A stretch of DNA of 64,000 bases, taken from Helicobacter magdeburgensis. Its GTDB lineage: Bacteria > Campylobacterota > Campylobacteria > Campylobacterales > Helicobacteraceae. Below the pieces are notes generated by a model. It ran no database searches, had not been told where the DNA came from, and saw only the letters and a list, made by a program, of their open reading frames with translations. Below, in pieces: positions 46,422 through 55,496 of this stretch. The stretch covers positions 62,001 to 126,000 of the forward strand of contig NZ_JRPE02000004.1 in the NCBI RefSeq assembly GCF_000765825.2, read 5' to 3'. Numbering within the stretch: the stretch's first letter is position 1; every line of letters begins with the position of its first letter. The position numbers were made by a program, and so were the translations under genes.

Positions 46422-47142
46422 AATAGGCATTATTGATTATGGTGTAGGTAATCTTGGCAGTGTGCAAAATGCCTTTAGATTCTGTGCGAATCGCCCACCA
46501 GAAGCTTTGCATTTAGAAACTTCACAGCTAGAATCCCACATTACACAATCCCAAAATCTACAAGATTCACTTTTACAATCCCACATAATGCGTCCCTTTT
46601 CTCTCCATATAGAATCTAAGCCTGAAAATCTTAAAAAGTATGATAAGCTTTTACTGCCCGGTGTTGGGGCATTTGGCAATGCAATGGAGCAGCTACAAAA
46701 AACGGATTTGTTGAGTGCAGTTATAGAGTTTGCCAAAAGTGGCAAATATATGCTTGGAATCTGCCTAGGAATGCAGCTACTTTTTGAAAAAAGCTTTGAG
46801 TTTGGAGAGCATAAGGGGCTAGGGCTGATTGAAGGCGAGATTGTAGGCTTTAAAAATATCGCTCCGCTAAAAGTCCCACATATCGGCTGGAATAGCTGCT
46901 CTTTCACGCAAAGTGGAGAATCTTCGCCACTATTGCAAGGCATTAACAATGGCAGTTTTTTCTACTTCGTGCATAGCTTTCATATTGCAACGCAGGAAAA
47001 GTTTATCCTTGCAAAATGTGAGTATGGCTATCCATTTGGAGCGATTGTCAATAAAGATAATCTTTTTGGGATTCAGCCACACCCGGAAAAAAGCCATAAT
47101 GTCGGTTTGCAGCTACTCAAAAATTTCATAAATCTACATTGA
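46414..47142 (+). CDS. hisH: Imidazole glycerol phosphate synthase glutaminase subunit
   Basis: Class I glutamine amidotransferase that feeds ammonia to HisF in histidine synthesis. Seen are IDYGVGNLGSV, LPGVGAFGNAM, the nucleophile Cys in GICLGMQLLF, and the His-Glu pair in QPHPEKSH. 242 residues is about 40 longer than usual. The extra length lies at about residues 26-70 (PPEALHLETSQLESHITQS, then QNLQDSLLQSHI), before the oxyanion loop, and its DNA has near-repeats such as TCCCACATTA/TCCCACATAA. All catalytic residues are present, so it should work. hisF is not in the window. Confidence 0.92.
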   Translation: MDKIGIIDYGVGNLGSVQNAFRFCANRPPEALHLETSQLESHITQSQNLQDSLLQSHIMRPFSLHIESKPENLKKYDKLLLPGVGAFGNAMEQLQKTDLLSAVIEFAKSGKYMLGICLGMQLLFEKSFEFGEHKGLGLIEGEIVGFKNIAPLKVPHIGWNSCSFTQSGESSPLLQGINNGSFFYFVHSFHIATQEKFILAKCEYGYPFGAIVNKDNLFGIQPHPEKSHNVGLQLLKNFINLH

Positions 47143-47251
47143 ATTTATATTGAATCCACATTAAAAAACACAAAATTATCGCAATATTTACTCTTAGATT
47201 CTTTTATTGAGTTTTAATAATGGAAAATTTTTATCAAAAAAGGAGTAAGAA

Positions 47252-48187
47252 ATGATTGATGTAGCAATTATCGGTGGTGGTCCTGCTGGGCTAAGTGCGG
47301 GGCTATATGCCACACGCGGTGGATTAAAAAATGTCGTGTTGTTTGAAAAGGGAATGCCCGGCGGGCAAATCACAGGAAGTAGCGAGATAGAAAATTATCC
47401 CGGTGTTAAAGAAATAGTCAGTGGTATGGACTTTATGGAGCCTTGGCAGGAGCAATGCTTTCGCTTTGGCTTAAAGCACAAAATGGCTGAAGTCAAGCAA
47501 ATCACAAAAGACAATGGAATCTTTAACATTCACTTGGCTGATAAGAGTGTAGAACAAGCAAAGGCTGTAATTTTTGCCGCTGGTGGCAGCCCAAAGAGAG
47601 CCAATCTCAAGGGGGAAAATGAGTATTGGGGCAAGGGCATTAGCACTTGTGCGACTTGCGATGGATTTTTCTATAAAGATCAAGAAGTAGTCGTGCTAGG
47701 TGGGGGCGATACCGCCCTTGAAGAAGCCATATATTTAAGTAGAATCTGCTCAAAAGTGCATCTTATCCATAGACGCAACGAGTTTCGTGCTGCCCCTAGC
47801 ACCATTGCTCACGCCAAAAATAATGACAAGATTCACTTCATCACACCTGCGGTGATTGAAGAGATTTTAGGCGATAGCTCGGGTGTGAGCGGTGTGCGTA
47901 TTAGACATACGGATTCTAATGAAACTGAAGTCATCTCCGTATATGGGCTTTTCATCTTTGTGGGCTATGATGTCAATACCACAACTTTAAAGCAAGATGA
48001 TGGCTCAATGCTGTGTGAGTGCGATGAATGGGGAAGTATCAAGGTTGATTTATCAATGAAAACAAGTGTAGAAGGGCTATTTGCCGCTGGAGATGTAAGG
48101 ACACAAGCAAGTAAGCAAGTCGTGTGTGCTGCTGGAGATGGTGCTACTGCGGCGTTAAATGCGATTGCATATTTGGAGCATAAGTAA
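47252..48187 (+). CDS. trxB: Thioredoxin reductase
   Basis: FAD/NADPH disulfide reductase, 311 residues. Seen are [19 protein letters not shown] (FAD), the redox pair in CATCDGFF (about residues 133-136), [12 protein letters not shown] (NADPH) and [10 protein letters not shown] near the C-terminus. It keeps thioredoxin reduced, important for peroxide defence in Helicobacter. The strong ribosome site AAGGAGTAAGAA precedes the ATG; the 109-bp AT-rich upstream gap probably holds its own promoter. Confidence 0.96.
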   Translation: MIDVAIIGGGPAGLSAGLYATRGGLKNVVLFEKGMPGGQITGSSEIENYPGVKEIVSGMDFMEPWQEQCFRFGLKHKMAEVKQITKDNGIFNIHLADKSVEQAKAVIFAAGGSPKRANLKGENEYWGKGISTCATCDGFFYKDQEVVVLGGGDTALEEAIYLSRICSKVHLIHRRNEFRAAPSTIAHAKNNDKIHFITPAVIEEILGDSSGVSGVRIRHTDSNETEVISVYGLFIFVGYDVNTTTLKQDDGSMLCECDEWGSIKVDLSMKTSVEGLFAAGDVRTQASKQVVCAAGDGATAALNAIAYLEHK

Positions 48188-48220
48188 GCAGGGATACTTT
48201 TTATTCTCTCATATGCGGGG

Positions 48221-48240
48221 CAAGGCAAGATTTTGCCTTG
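48221..48240 (+). terminator. Hairpin after trxB
   Basis: CAAGGCAA-GATT-TTGCCTTG forms a perfect 8-bp stem with a 4-nt loop, 33 nt after the trxB stop and followed by TCTTAAATT. Probably the trxB terminator; the U-tract is weak. Confidence 0.6.
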
Positions 48241-48346
48241 TCTTAAATTATGTAATGTAAGGGCATAACTTATAAGTTAAGTGCTCCTAGCAAAGTATTC
48301 TTGCCCTTAATAATCTCAAATAGAAATCTAGCGACAAAGCTTTATT

Positions 48347-49045
48347 TTATTCCTTAGTAAAACCATTTTCTATCAAATAAAAACGTTTCTCTCTTAGTTG
48401 CCCATTTTTATCATAGATTTTCGCAACACCATCGTGCTCGCCATTTTTGTATGGAGCTTCTCTGAGAAGCTCTCCGGTTTCATAATATTCTTTCACAACA
48501 CCATTTAGTTTACCATCTGTGTATGGAGTTTCTCCTTTTAATCGCCCATTTTTATAATACCTTTTTTCAATGCCATTTGCTTTGCTATCTGTGTATGGAG
48601 TTTCTCCTTTTAATCGCCCATTTTTATAATACCTTTTTTCAATGCCATTTGCTTTGCTATCTGTGTATGGAGTTTCAAATTCAAGCTGTCCACTTTCATA
48701 ATACGATTTTTCAACACCATTTTCTTTGCCATTTTTGAATGGAGTTTCTCCTGCTAATTGTCCATTTTTATAATACCTTTTTTCAACACCATTTAGTTCA
48801 CCATCTGTGTATGGAGTTTCTCTTTTTAATCGCCCATTTTCATAATATTCTTTCTCAATGCCATTTTCTTTGCCATTTTTGAATGGAGTTTCTCCTGCTA
48901 ATTGTCCATTGTTGTAATAATACTCCTTTCCCACACAACCTGTTATCTTATCCTCATCACTCTCGCACTCGGGCAAGGACTTTGAACACCCCGCAAATAC
49001 ACATATCGATAGTAGCAGAGCAGAATATATGAGATGTTTTAGCAT
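48347..49045 (-). CDS. MORN-2/YwqK-like repeat lipoprotein
   Basis: About 232 residues. The lipoprotein signal ends in FAGC. The mature protein is nearly all repeats of 24 (some 23) residues of the type NGxxKxYYxNGxLxxETPYTDGK, about seven copies, as in MORN-2/YwqK-family proteins. Such repeats form beta-hairpin rows; function is unknown, with roles in envelope or antitoxin-like binding suggested for relatives. I choose ATG 49045 because AAGGAAAG lies just before it; a TTG at 49063 would bypass it. A -10 (TATAAT on the minus strand, near 49073-49078) is visible. Two units are identical at DNA level, so copy number may vary. Confidence 0.75.
   Translation of the reverse strand: MLKHLIYSALLLSICVFAGCSKSLPECESDEDKITGCVGKEYYYNNGQLAGETPFKNGKENGIEKEYYENGRLKRETPYTDGELNGVEKRYYKNGQLAGETPFKNGKENGVEKSYYESGQLEFETPYTDSKANGIEKRYYKNGRLKGETPYTDSKANGIEKRYYKNGRLKGETPYTDGKLNGVVKEYYETGELLREAPYKNGEHDGVAKIYDKNGQLREKRFYLIENGFTKE
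48517..48660. repeat. Two identical 72-bp tandem units in the repeat lipoprotein gene
   Basis: The unit starting CTGTGTATGGAG at 48517-48588 is repeated without a single change at 48589-48660; a third, diverged unit starts at 48661. Each encodes 24 residues and keeps the frame. Exact identity implies recent duplication or gene conversion. Confidence 0.95.
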
Positions 49046-49256
49046 TTTCTTTCCTTGTTTCAAAATAAGTGCATTATATCTTATGTTCTCTTAGACGCCC
49101 CTTAAGATTCTCTTGGCTTTGAAGCTTAGCGATGAGTTTCTTTTGTTTGGGTACCCACATAGCTAAGCTGCATAATTTCTTACCTAACATCAATGCAAGT
49201 AACACTATTTAGGTATAATACGCTCACTTTTATTCTAAAATTTGCAAGGAGAAACT

Positions 49257-50024
49257 ATGCTAAAAGTAGGAATTTTTGGTGCGACAGGGCGTGTGGGGCG
49301 ATTGCTTATTGAGGAGATTCTAAACCACAATAGGCTTAATCTCTCAAGTGTGTATGTGCGAAATGAGTTGCAGTATTCACTCCCTTCTAGCACGATGGTA
49401 ACAAAAGATTTTAAGATTTTTTTAGAATCTAGTGATGTGATTATTGACTTTAGTTCTGCTCACGCTACTAAAGCCCTGCTAGAAGTAGCCTTACACTCCC
49501 CTACACCACTTGTTATCGGCACAACGGGGCTTGATGATGACACTAAGCATTTGTTAGAGAATGCCTCCACAAAAATGCCAATTTTGTATGCGACAAATAT
49601 GAGTAAAGGTGTAGCAATGCTAAATAAAATCGCCGCCCTTGTGAGTAGCACACTCAAAGAAAGCGATATAGAAATCTGTGAGATTCACCACAGACACAAA
49701 AAAGACGCTCCCTCTGGCACGGCTTTGAGCTTGGCTGAAAGCTGTGCCAAGGCTAGGAATCTTAGCCTTGAAAAAGTCCAAGTGAGTGGGCGATGTGGAA
49801 TGATAGGAGAGCGAAAAAAAGATGAAATTGCTGTGATGAGCCTACGCGGTGGCGATGTGGCTGGGCGACATACGATAGGATTCTACCTTGATGGAGAATA
49901 TTTAGAGCTTACACACAACGCCACTTCACGCCTTACATTTGCCAAAGGGGCGATTGATATGGCAGAATGGATTGTAAAGCAAAAAAATGGCTTGTATAGC
50001 ATTCAAGATGCTTTACAATTATAA
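49257..50024 (+). CDS. dapB: 4-hydroxy-tetrahydrodipicolinate reductase
   Basis: NAD(P)H reductase in the lysine and meso-diaminopimelate pathway, needed for peptidoglycan. Seen are the nucleotide loop [38 protein letters not shown], the catalytic [20 protein letters not shown] and [13 protein letters not shown]. The start at 49257 is preceded by AAGGAG at a good distance; an in-frame TTG at 49242 would only add five residues. 255 residues is normal. A TATAAT lies at 49214-49219. Confidence 0.96.
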   Translation: MLKVGIFGATGRVGRLLIEEILNHNRLNLSSVYVRNELQYSLPSSTMVTKDFKIFLESSDVIIDFSSAHATKALLEVALHSPTPLVIGTTGLDDDTKHLLENASTKMPILYATNMSKGVAMLNKIAALVSSTLKESDIEICEIHHRHKKDAPSGTALSLAESCAKARNLSLEKVQVSGRCGMIGERKKDEIAVMSLRGGDVAGRHTIGFYLDGEYLELTHNATSRLTFAKGAIDMAEWIVKQKNGLYSIQDALQL

Positions 50025-50102
50025 AAACTTATTAGTTTTGTTGCTATACAATTGCGAATTTTAAAGTGCTAATTTTAAAAGAAAATCAAGGAAATTATAC
50101 AG

Positions 50103-51539
50103 ATGAAGCATTGGAATGAAGAATGTGCGGTTGTGGGCGTATATAATGTAGAAAATGCGAGTATTTTGAGCTATTATTCACTCTTTGCTATGCAGCACCG
50201 CGGACAAGAAGCAAGTGGTATTTCAGCAAGTAATGGCAGCAAAATCGCTACAATCAAAAACACCGGACTTGTAACAAAAATCTTCACAGAAAAACGCTTA
50301 AGCAAACTGCAAGGTCGCTCAAGCATAGGGCATAATCGCTATTCAACCGCTGGGGAAGATTCCATAAACGACACACAGCCTATCTTTGCTCGCTATGATT
50401 TGGGCGAAATGGCAATCGCACATAATGGGAATCTCACAAACGCCAAGCAAGTGCGGCAAATGCTGATTAATGAAGGGGCGATTTTCCAAAGCCACCTTGA
50501 TACAGAAAATCTCATACATCTTATCGCACGAAGCAAAAAACAAAGTCTCACGGATAGAATCATAGACGCTTTGGGGCAGGTTGATGGGGCATATTGTTTT
50601 ATATTCCTTTCACGCACAAAGATGTTTGCTATACGCGATCGCTATGGATTGCGTCCTTTGAGCCTAGGCAAGATTCAGAATCAAGATGGCAGCACAGGCT
50701 ATATTGTGGCGAGTGAAAGCTGTGCGTTTGACTTAGTTGGAGCGGAGTTTGTAAGGGAAGTTAGAGCAGGAGAAATGCTTATTTTTGATGGGGCATACTC
50801 TTTAAGTGATAATCAGCCAAAAAGCATTCAAGTCTTTGAGCCAAAAGAACACCCCTGCGTGTTTGAACACGTGTATTTTGCACGTCCTGATAGCAATGTT
50901 TTTGGACATAATGTGTATAAAGCTAGGAAGCAAATGGGGATTGAACTCGCAAAAGAGCATAAGATTGAAGCCGATATGGTAATTCCTGTGCCAGATTCTG
51001 GTGTGGCAGCAGCACTTGGGTATAGCAAACAAAGCGGTATTGACTTTGAGCTTGGGCTTATCCGCAATCACTATGTGGGGCGAACATTCATCGAGCCAAC
51101 ACAACAGCAAAGAGAACTCAAAGTGCGGCTAAAGCTTAATCCCATTGCCGAGCTTATCGCTGGTAAGGACATTATCGTTATTGATGATTCTGTGGTCAGG
51201 GGGACAACAAGTAAGCAGATTATAAAGATTTTGCGTCAAGCGGGGGCAAGGAAGATTCACTTGCTTATCAGCTCTCCGCCGACTATCTCGCCTTGTTTTT
51301 ATGGCGTGGATACACCGCATAAGACAGAGCTTATTTGTGCGAATAAAAGCATTGAAGAAGTGCGAAAATATATCGGGGCAGATTCTTTGGGATTCTTATC
51401 TATTGATGGGCTTATGCGGAGCTTGGGAGATGAGAATAAACCGATGTGCAAGGCGTGTTTTGATGAAGTGTATATTGATGATTTCACAAATGATTTTAGA
51501 AACGACTTGACAGGGGCAAATCCGTGCGTGTCGTGCTGA
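50103..51539 (+). CDS. purF: Amidophosphoribosyltransferase
   Basis: First committed step of purine synthesis. The propeptide MKHWNEE precedes the N-terminal nucleophile Cys (CAVVGVY). The PRPP-binding loop reads DIIVIDDSVVRGTTS (about 355). All four Cys that bind the [4Fe-4S] cluster in the B. subtilis type are present: HPCVFEHVYF, SPCFYGVD and MCKAC. So this is the oxygen-sensitive, cluster-containing form with a cleaved propeptide. 478 residues fits. The last 16 nt overlap the radical SAM gene. Confidence 0.96.
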   Translation: MKHWNEECAVVGVYNVENASILSYYSLFAMQHRGQEASGISASNGSKIATIKNTGLVTKIFTEKRLSKLQGRSSIGHNRYSTAGEDSINDTQPIFARYDLGEMAIAHNGNLTNAKQVRQMLINEGAIFQSHLDTENLIHLIARSKKQSLTDRIIDALGQVDGAYCFIFLSRTKMFAIRDRYGLRPLSLGKIQNQDGSTGYIVASESCAFDLVGAEFVREVRAGEMLIFDGAYSLSDNQPKSIQVFEPKEHPCVFEHVYFARPDSNVFGHNVYKARKQMGIELAKEHKIEADMVIPVPDSGVAAALGYSKQSGIDFELGLIRNHYVGRTFIEPTQQQRELKVRLKLNPIAELIAGKDIIVIDDSVVRGTTSKQIIKILRQAGARKIHLLISSPPTISPCFYGVDTPHKTELICANKSIEEVRKYIGADSLGFLSIDGLMRSLGDENKPMCKACFDEVYIDDFTNDFRNDLTGANPCVSC

Positions 51540-52486
51540 GTGTGGGGCGATACTTTAAAAAACGATTTGGCGGGAGAGTTAGAAAAATCCCCATTTCCTT
51601 GCAAGGCTTTACTTGTCCTAATATTGATGGCTCTTTGGCAAAGGGTGGGTGCATATATTGTGATAATGAAAGCTTTTCACCTAGCCTTATTAAACTTGAT
51701 AAAATCTCGCAAGTAAAGATGAATTTTTCACTCACTACAAATCCACTACTTGAAAAGCAACTGCATCAGCTTGAAGAGCAATTCTATTGGCATTCGGAGT
51801 TTCATCAAAGAAAATTTGGCGTAGGCAAATATATGGTGTATTTTCAATCCTATACAAACACTTACGCACCATTTGATACGCTTAAAGCCCTGTATGACAA
51901 GGCGTTGAGCTTTCCTAATGTCGTGGGATTAAGCATAGGCACACGCATAGACTGCGTGGAAGATAGGCTTTTGGAGCTTTTGGGAGAGTATGTCAAAAAT
52001 GGCAAAGAGATTTGGCTAGAGTATGGAATTCAAAGTGTGTATGATAAGACTTTGGAGCTTACAAACCGCGCTCATAGCATTGCTGGGGCAAAGGAGATGT
52101 TTGAAAAAACAAGGGCAAAGGGCGTGAAAGTCTGTGCGCATTTAATCTATGGACTGCCTGAAGAAAGCCCGGAGATGATGCTTCACTCGCTTGATTGTGT
52201 GCTGGAATGGGGCATTAATGGCATTAAGATTCACCCGCTGTATGTTGTGAATGGCACACGCCTTGCTAAACTCTACAAAGAGGGCAAATATGAACCTATC
52301 ACAATGGAATGCTTTAGCGATCTTATTGTAGAATCTTTACAAAGAATCCCAGCAGATGTCGTGGTGCAAAGGATTAGTGCGGGGGCGCACGATGATACGC
52401 TCCTTGCACCAAAGTGGTGCTTTGATAAAAATATTCAAATGCGTTATCTCCGCGATAAGCTAAAAGCTGTGGGGATAGAGTATTAG
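51524..52486 (+). CDS. TIGR01212-type radical SAM protein (YhcC-like)
   Basis: 320 residues. The radical SAM cysteines lie near residues 30-45 in FTCPNIDGSLAKGGCIYC, with the wider spacing typical of the YhcC/TIGR01212 group rather than the common CxxxCxxC. Also seen are YFQSYTNTYAP, GLSIGTRIDC and WLEYGIQS, typical of the group. In other bacteria the family is reported in tRNA or unknown modification; no substrate can be named. The start is GTG at 51524, within the purF end, with no clear ribosome site, so translation is probably coupled to purF. Confidence 0.88.
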   Translation: MRVVLSVGRYFKKRFGGRVRKIPISLQGFTCPNIDGSLAKGGCIYCDNESFSPSLIKLDKISQVKMNFSLTTNPLLEKQLHQLEEQFYWHSEFHQRKFGVGKYMVYFQSYTNTYAPFDTLKALYDKALSFPNVVGLSIGTRIDCVEDRLLELLGEYVKNGKEIWLEYGIQSVYDKTLELTNRAHSIAGAKEMFEKTRAKGVKVCAHLIYGLPEESPEMMLHSLDCVLEWGINGIKIHPLYVVNGTRLAKLYKEGKYEPITMECFSDLIVESLQRIPADVVVQRISAGAHDDTLLAPKWCFDKNIQMRYLRDKLKAVGIEY

Positions 52487-52563
52487 ATTCTGCGTTATCT
52501 TTCTGGCTTAGAAATACTTCCGCAGTTTTATTTTTACGCTGTGGGGTTTTAGGGTGCAATTTT

Positions 52564-52580
52564 TAGATTCTTAGAATCTA
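52564..52580. terminator. 17-bp AGAWTCT palindrome between convergent genes
   Basis: TAGATTCT-T-AGAATCTA is an exact palindrome with one central base. It lies 77 nt after the radical SAM stop and 46 nt before the pgi stop, so it could end both transcripts. One-nucleotide spacing would open 1-2 pairs in RNA to form a loop. Termination is inferred. Confidence 0.4.
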
Positions 52581-52626
52581 GCCTAGATTCCAAAATCTTT
52601 TAATTATAATAGAATCTACAAATCCC

Positions 52627-53910
52627 TTAAGATTGAAAAAGTTTTTTTAGCCTTACTTTGCCAAACTCCACACCGGGCTGATTGTAAGTATCTATTTCAA
52701 AAATATTCCCCACGCACGAAGTCAAAAGCTCAAAATACGCAATAAGAATCCCCACACTCTCTTCGCATAATCTCATCACTTCAATACAATCGGTGGTAAT
52801 GCCCTCATTCTCAATAGTCTGCATTGTAGCTAGGCGTTGATTATGCAACAAAGTCGCAAAGCTTTGATTATTCACAAAATCTGTGGATTCTAAATATGGA
52901 ATCTTCACATTTGGAATCTGCGGTCTCAAGCTATGAGCGGGATTAAGACTAAGAAAAGTTACACTTTTATCCCGCACACCTTGCACGATGAGTTGTAAAA
53001 AAGAGTGTTGATCAATACTGCCAATTAACGCAATGGGTGTGAGTCCAACCTTTTCTCCACTCGCATTAATTTTCCCTAAGCTCTCCCCCCACAGCTGCAC
53101 ATACCACGCATTAAACTGCGTAAAAAGACTAGAGTAAGAAAAAAGCACATTCATAGGAATCTGCTTTTTTTGCTTAGCGTAAGTCAGGGCTTTGTATAAA
53201 ATATGCTCTTCTTTTCTTTCAAAAAATCTCTGCGTCATCTTAGCCGCCCCTTGTAATAAAGCCTCTATATCAAAGCCCAAAATCGCCAAAGGCACAAGCC
53301 CCACCGCACTTAACACTGAAAATCTCCCGCCCACATTTGGCATAATCTCAAAATGCTTTATACCCACACTTTTCGCCCAAGTTTCAAGCGGTGAAGATGT
53401 ATCGGTGATGACAAGTAAATGCTTTTTACTCTCCATATTTTCTAACAATCTATATTTTTCAAGCACATATTTCAGCAGTGATGAAGTCTCAATAGTCGTG
53501 CCAGATTTTGAAATCACAATAAACAAAGCATTATGCAACGCCACGCCCTGCAAGGCTTTCATAATATGTAAAGGGTCGGTATGCTCCAAAAACACAAGCT
53601 TTAATGCTTTTCTACAAGGTAAATGCTCTAACATTCCATCAATGGCTTTTAGCCCCAAGGAACTCCCGCCAATGCCAATAATCACAAGATGAGATAAAGA
53701 ATCTAAAAATGATTCATTTTCTTTGACATACGCCCTTGCTTCCTGTAACGCATACGATTGAAAAGGTAAGTCATAATAGCCACTTTTTTTGCTTTCTCTC
53801 TCTTGTAAGATTCCACTAAACACCCTATCACACTCGCTTTGCGTGTGTGTATGGCTAAAATGTAAAGAAAACTCCACCAAAGAACTTTGACAATTTTGCT
53901 TATTTTTCAT
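52627..53910 (-). CDS. pgi: Glucose-6-phosphate isomerase, short form
   Basis: Interconverts glucose-6-P and fructose-6-P. Seen are GIGGSSLGLKAID, IVISKSGTTIETS (sugar-phosphate loop), NVGGRFSVLSAVGLVPLAILG, LWGESLGK (catalytic Glu region) and the C-terminal YNQPGVEFGK with the catalytic Lys. At 427 residues it is of the compact kind found in Campylobacter and many Firmicutes, clearly shorter than the ~545-residue enzyme of H. pylori. No residues of the active site are missing. It is alone on its strand between intergenic gaps. Confidence 0.95.
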   Translation of the reverse strand: MKNKQNCQSSLVEFSLHFSHTHTQSECDRVFSGILQERESKKSGYYDLPFQSYALQEARAYVKENESFLDSLSHLVIIGIGGSSLGLKAIDGMLEHLPCRKALKLVFLEHTDPLHIMKALQGVALHNALFIVISKSGTTIETSSLLKYVLEKYRLLENMESKKHLLVITDTSSPLETWAKSVGIKHFEIMPNVGGRFSVLSAVGLVPLAILGFDIEALLQGAAKMTQRFFERKEEHILYKALTYAKQKKQIPMNVLFSYSSLFTQFNAWYVQLWGESLGKINASGEKVGLTPIALIGSIDQHSFLQLIVQGVRDKSVTFLSLNPAHSLRPQIPNVKIPYLESTDFVNNQSFATLLHNQRLATMQTIENEGITTDCIEVMRLCEESVGILIAYFELLTSCVGNIFEIDTYNQPGVEFGKVRLKKLFQS

Positions 53911-53989
53911 TTATTTTATTTACCTTTTTTCCATTTTAAGCCAGATTCAGAATCTAGACTACCACCGCAAATATTTTACCCAAAAACGC

Positions 53990-54150
53990 AGTTGCTTGAA
54001 AAAGACCATTTTCTTTAGAAAAGCCGTTGCGGAAGTATCTTTGAGAGATTTTAAGAGTTTTGCGAGTGAAAGCAAGGAAGCTACCTTAAGGGTGGTGCCC
54101 ACAGCTTGAACGAAGCAATCTCTTAAAATCGCCCAAGAGACGATGCAAGA
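53990..54150. other. Non-coding intergenic segment with inverted repeats, possible dispersed repeat
   Basis: GATTTTAAGAG near 54049 is complementary to CTCTTAAAATC near 54120, enclosing AAGCT...AGCTT, CCTTAAGG and GGGTGGTGCCCA, so a long branched hairpin can form. TGCGGAAGTAT (54028-54038) is the inverse of ATACTTCCGCA at 52514-52524 on the far side of pgi. The text CGAAGCAATCTC recalls intergenic repeat elements seen in other bacteria. No open frame of note is present. Confidence 0.4.
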
Positions 54151-54153
54151 CGA

Positions 54154-55149
54154 CTAGCTGCACACATACACACTCATATCCACAAGCCTATGTGTATAGC
54201 CCATTTCATTATCATACCACGCAAGGATTTTTGCACTTTTGCCAATGGCGATTGTCTTATCTGGCACGATTACCGCACTCGCCTTGCTGCCGATAAAATC
54301 ACTTGATACACGCATTTCATCATCAACGATAATAAGCCCTTTAAATGCCCCTTCAAAACTCTCGCCACTTTGAGCCTTATAAAACGCTTCATTAATAGAA
54401 TCTTTGCTTACTTCACCCTTTAGATTCACACTTAAATCCATCAAACTCACATCAGGCGTTGGCACACGCACAGCAATACCATTAAGCTTACCTGCAAGAT
54501 GTGGCAATACAAGCCCAATCGCCTTTGCCGCACCTGTGCTTGTAGGTATCATAGATAAGGCAGCTGCACGCGCCCTGCGTAAGTCTTTGTGCTTGACATC
54601 AAGGAGATTTTGATCATTTGTATAACTATGGATAGTGCTCATAAGGGCGTTTTCAATGCCAAAAGTAGAATCTAGCACTTTCACAATGGGGGCAAGGCAG
54701 TTTGTGGTGCAGGACGCATTTGATATGACACTTTCATTATTATATTGCGTATGATTGACACCATAGACAAAAGTTGGCGTATTATCCGCAGGAGCGGAGA
54801 TTATCACGCGTTTGACATTGCCTTTAATATGTGCTTTTGCTTTATCAAGGGCGTTAAACTTGCCCGTGCATTCAAGCACCGCTACCGCTTCACCAAAGTC
54901 AAGATTGAGCGGGTCTCTATCGCTTAAAATCTTTACATTTTTGCTTTTACCAATGCGGAGTGTGCTTTCATCTTTTTTCTCAACATCATAGAATCTATGC
55001 ACAGAATCATATCGCAGCAAATGCACTAAGGTATCTATACTAGCCGTAGTATTCATACTCACAAGCTCCACATCATTGCGTTCCCCAATAATCCTAGCCG
55101 CACATAGCCCAATGCGTCCCGTGCCATTAATCGCAAGTTTGATTGCCAT
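54154..55149 (-). CDS. gap: Glyceraldehyde-3-phosphate dehydrogenase
   Basis: 331 residues with the Rossmann start [15 protein letters not shown], catalytic Cys in [25 protein letters not shown] and [12 protein letters not shown]. The loop after the second strand reads [13 protein letters not shown], without the NDL/Asp that fixes the NAD ribose in glycolytic GapA, so NADP use (gluconeogenic) is possible. H. pylori also has two GAPDH genes of differing specificity. It begins with ATG after AAGGAG. It is a single gene, with tRNA-Arg upstream on the other strand. Confidence 0.95.
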   Translation of the reverse strand: MAIKLAINGTGRIGLCAARIIGERNDVELVSMNTTASIDTLVHLLRYDSVHRFYDVEKKDESTLRIGKSKNVKILSDRDPLNLDFGEAVAVLECTGKFNALDKAKAHIKGNVKRVIISAPADNTPTFVYGVNHTQYNNESVISNASCTTNCLAPIVKVLDSTFGIENALMSTIHSYTNDQNLLDVKHKDLRRARAAALSMIPTSTGAAKAIGLVLPHLAGKLNGIAVRVPTPDVSLMDLSVNLKGEVSKDSINEAFYKAQSGESFEGAFKGLIIVDDEMRVSSDFIGSKASAVIVPDKTIAIGKSAKILAWYDNEMGYTHRLVDMSVYVCS

Positions 55150-55300
55150 AGTTCTCTCCTTAAAATATTTCTACCACATCAAGTTTTTGAAAATCTTATA
55201 GAATCTTACCCTAAAGCCGACAAAAATATTTCATAAACTCTATGTAGGTGGTTTAGAGGCGTATTCTAGCACAAAAATATGCTTTCACACAGCTTTTAGC

Positions 55301-55329
55301 TTGATTTATCGCTCAAATGAGTGTAAAAT
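55301..55329 (+). promoter_or_regulatory. Promoter for tRNA-Arg
   Basis: TTGATT (55301-55306) and TAAAAT (55324-55329) are 17 bp apart, near-consensus, 43 bp before the tRNA gene. Confidence 0.7.
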
Positions 55330-55372
55330 AGCGACTTTTGACTTTCCCCTACTCTTTGTATTTGTGCCTTTT

Positions 55373-55449
55373 GTCCTTGTAGCTCAGCTGGATAGAGCAC
55401 ACGATTCCTAATCGTGAGGCCACGCGTTCGAATCGCGTCGAGGACACCA
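55373..55449 (+). tRNA. tRNA-Arg (CCT)
   Basis: 77-nt cloverleaf with encoded CCA. The acceptor GTCCTTG pairs with CGAGGAC (one G-U). The anticodon stem CACGA/TCGTG encloses TTCCTAA, anticodon CCT, which reads AGG. The T arm is GCGTTCGAATCGC-like. Confidence 0.96.
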
Positions 55450-55496
55450 CCCAACAACAAAAAATATGCCATTAAAGATTCTAAAATCTATAACTT

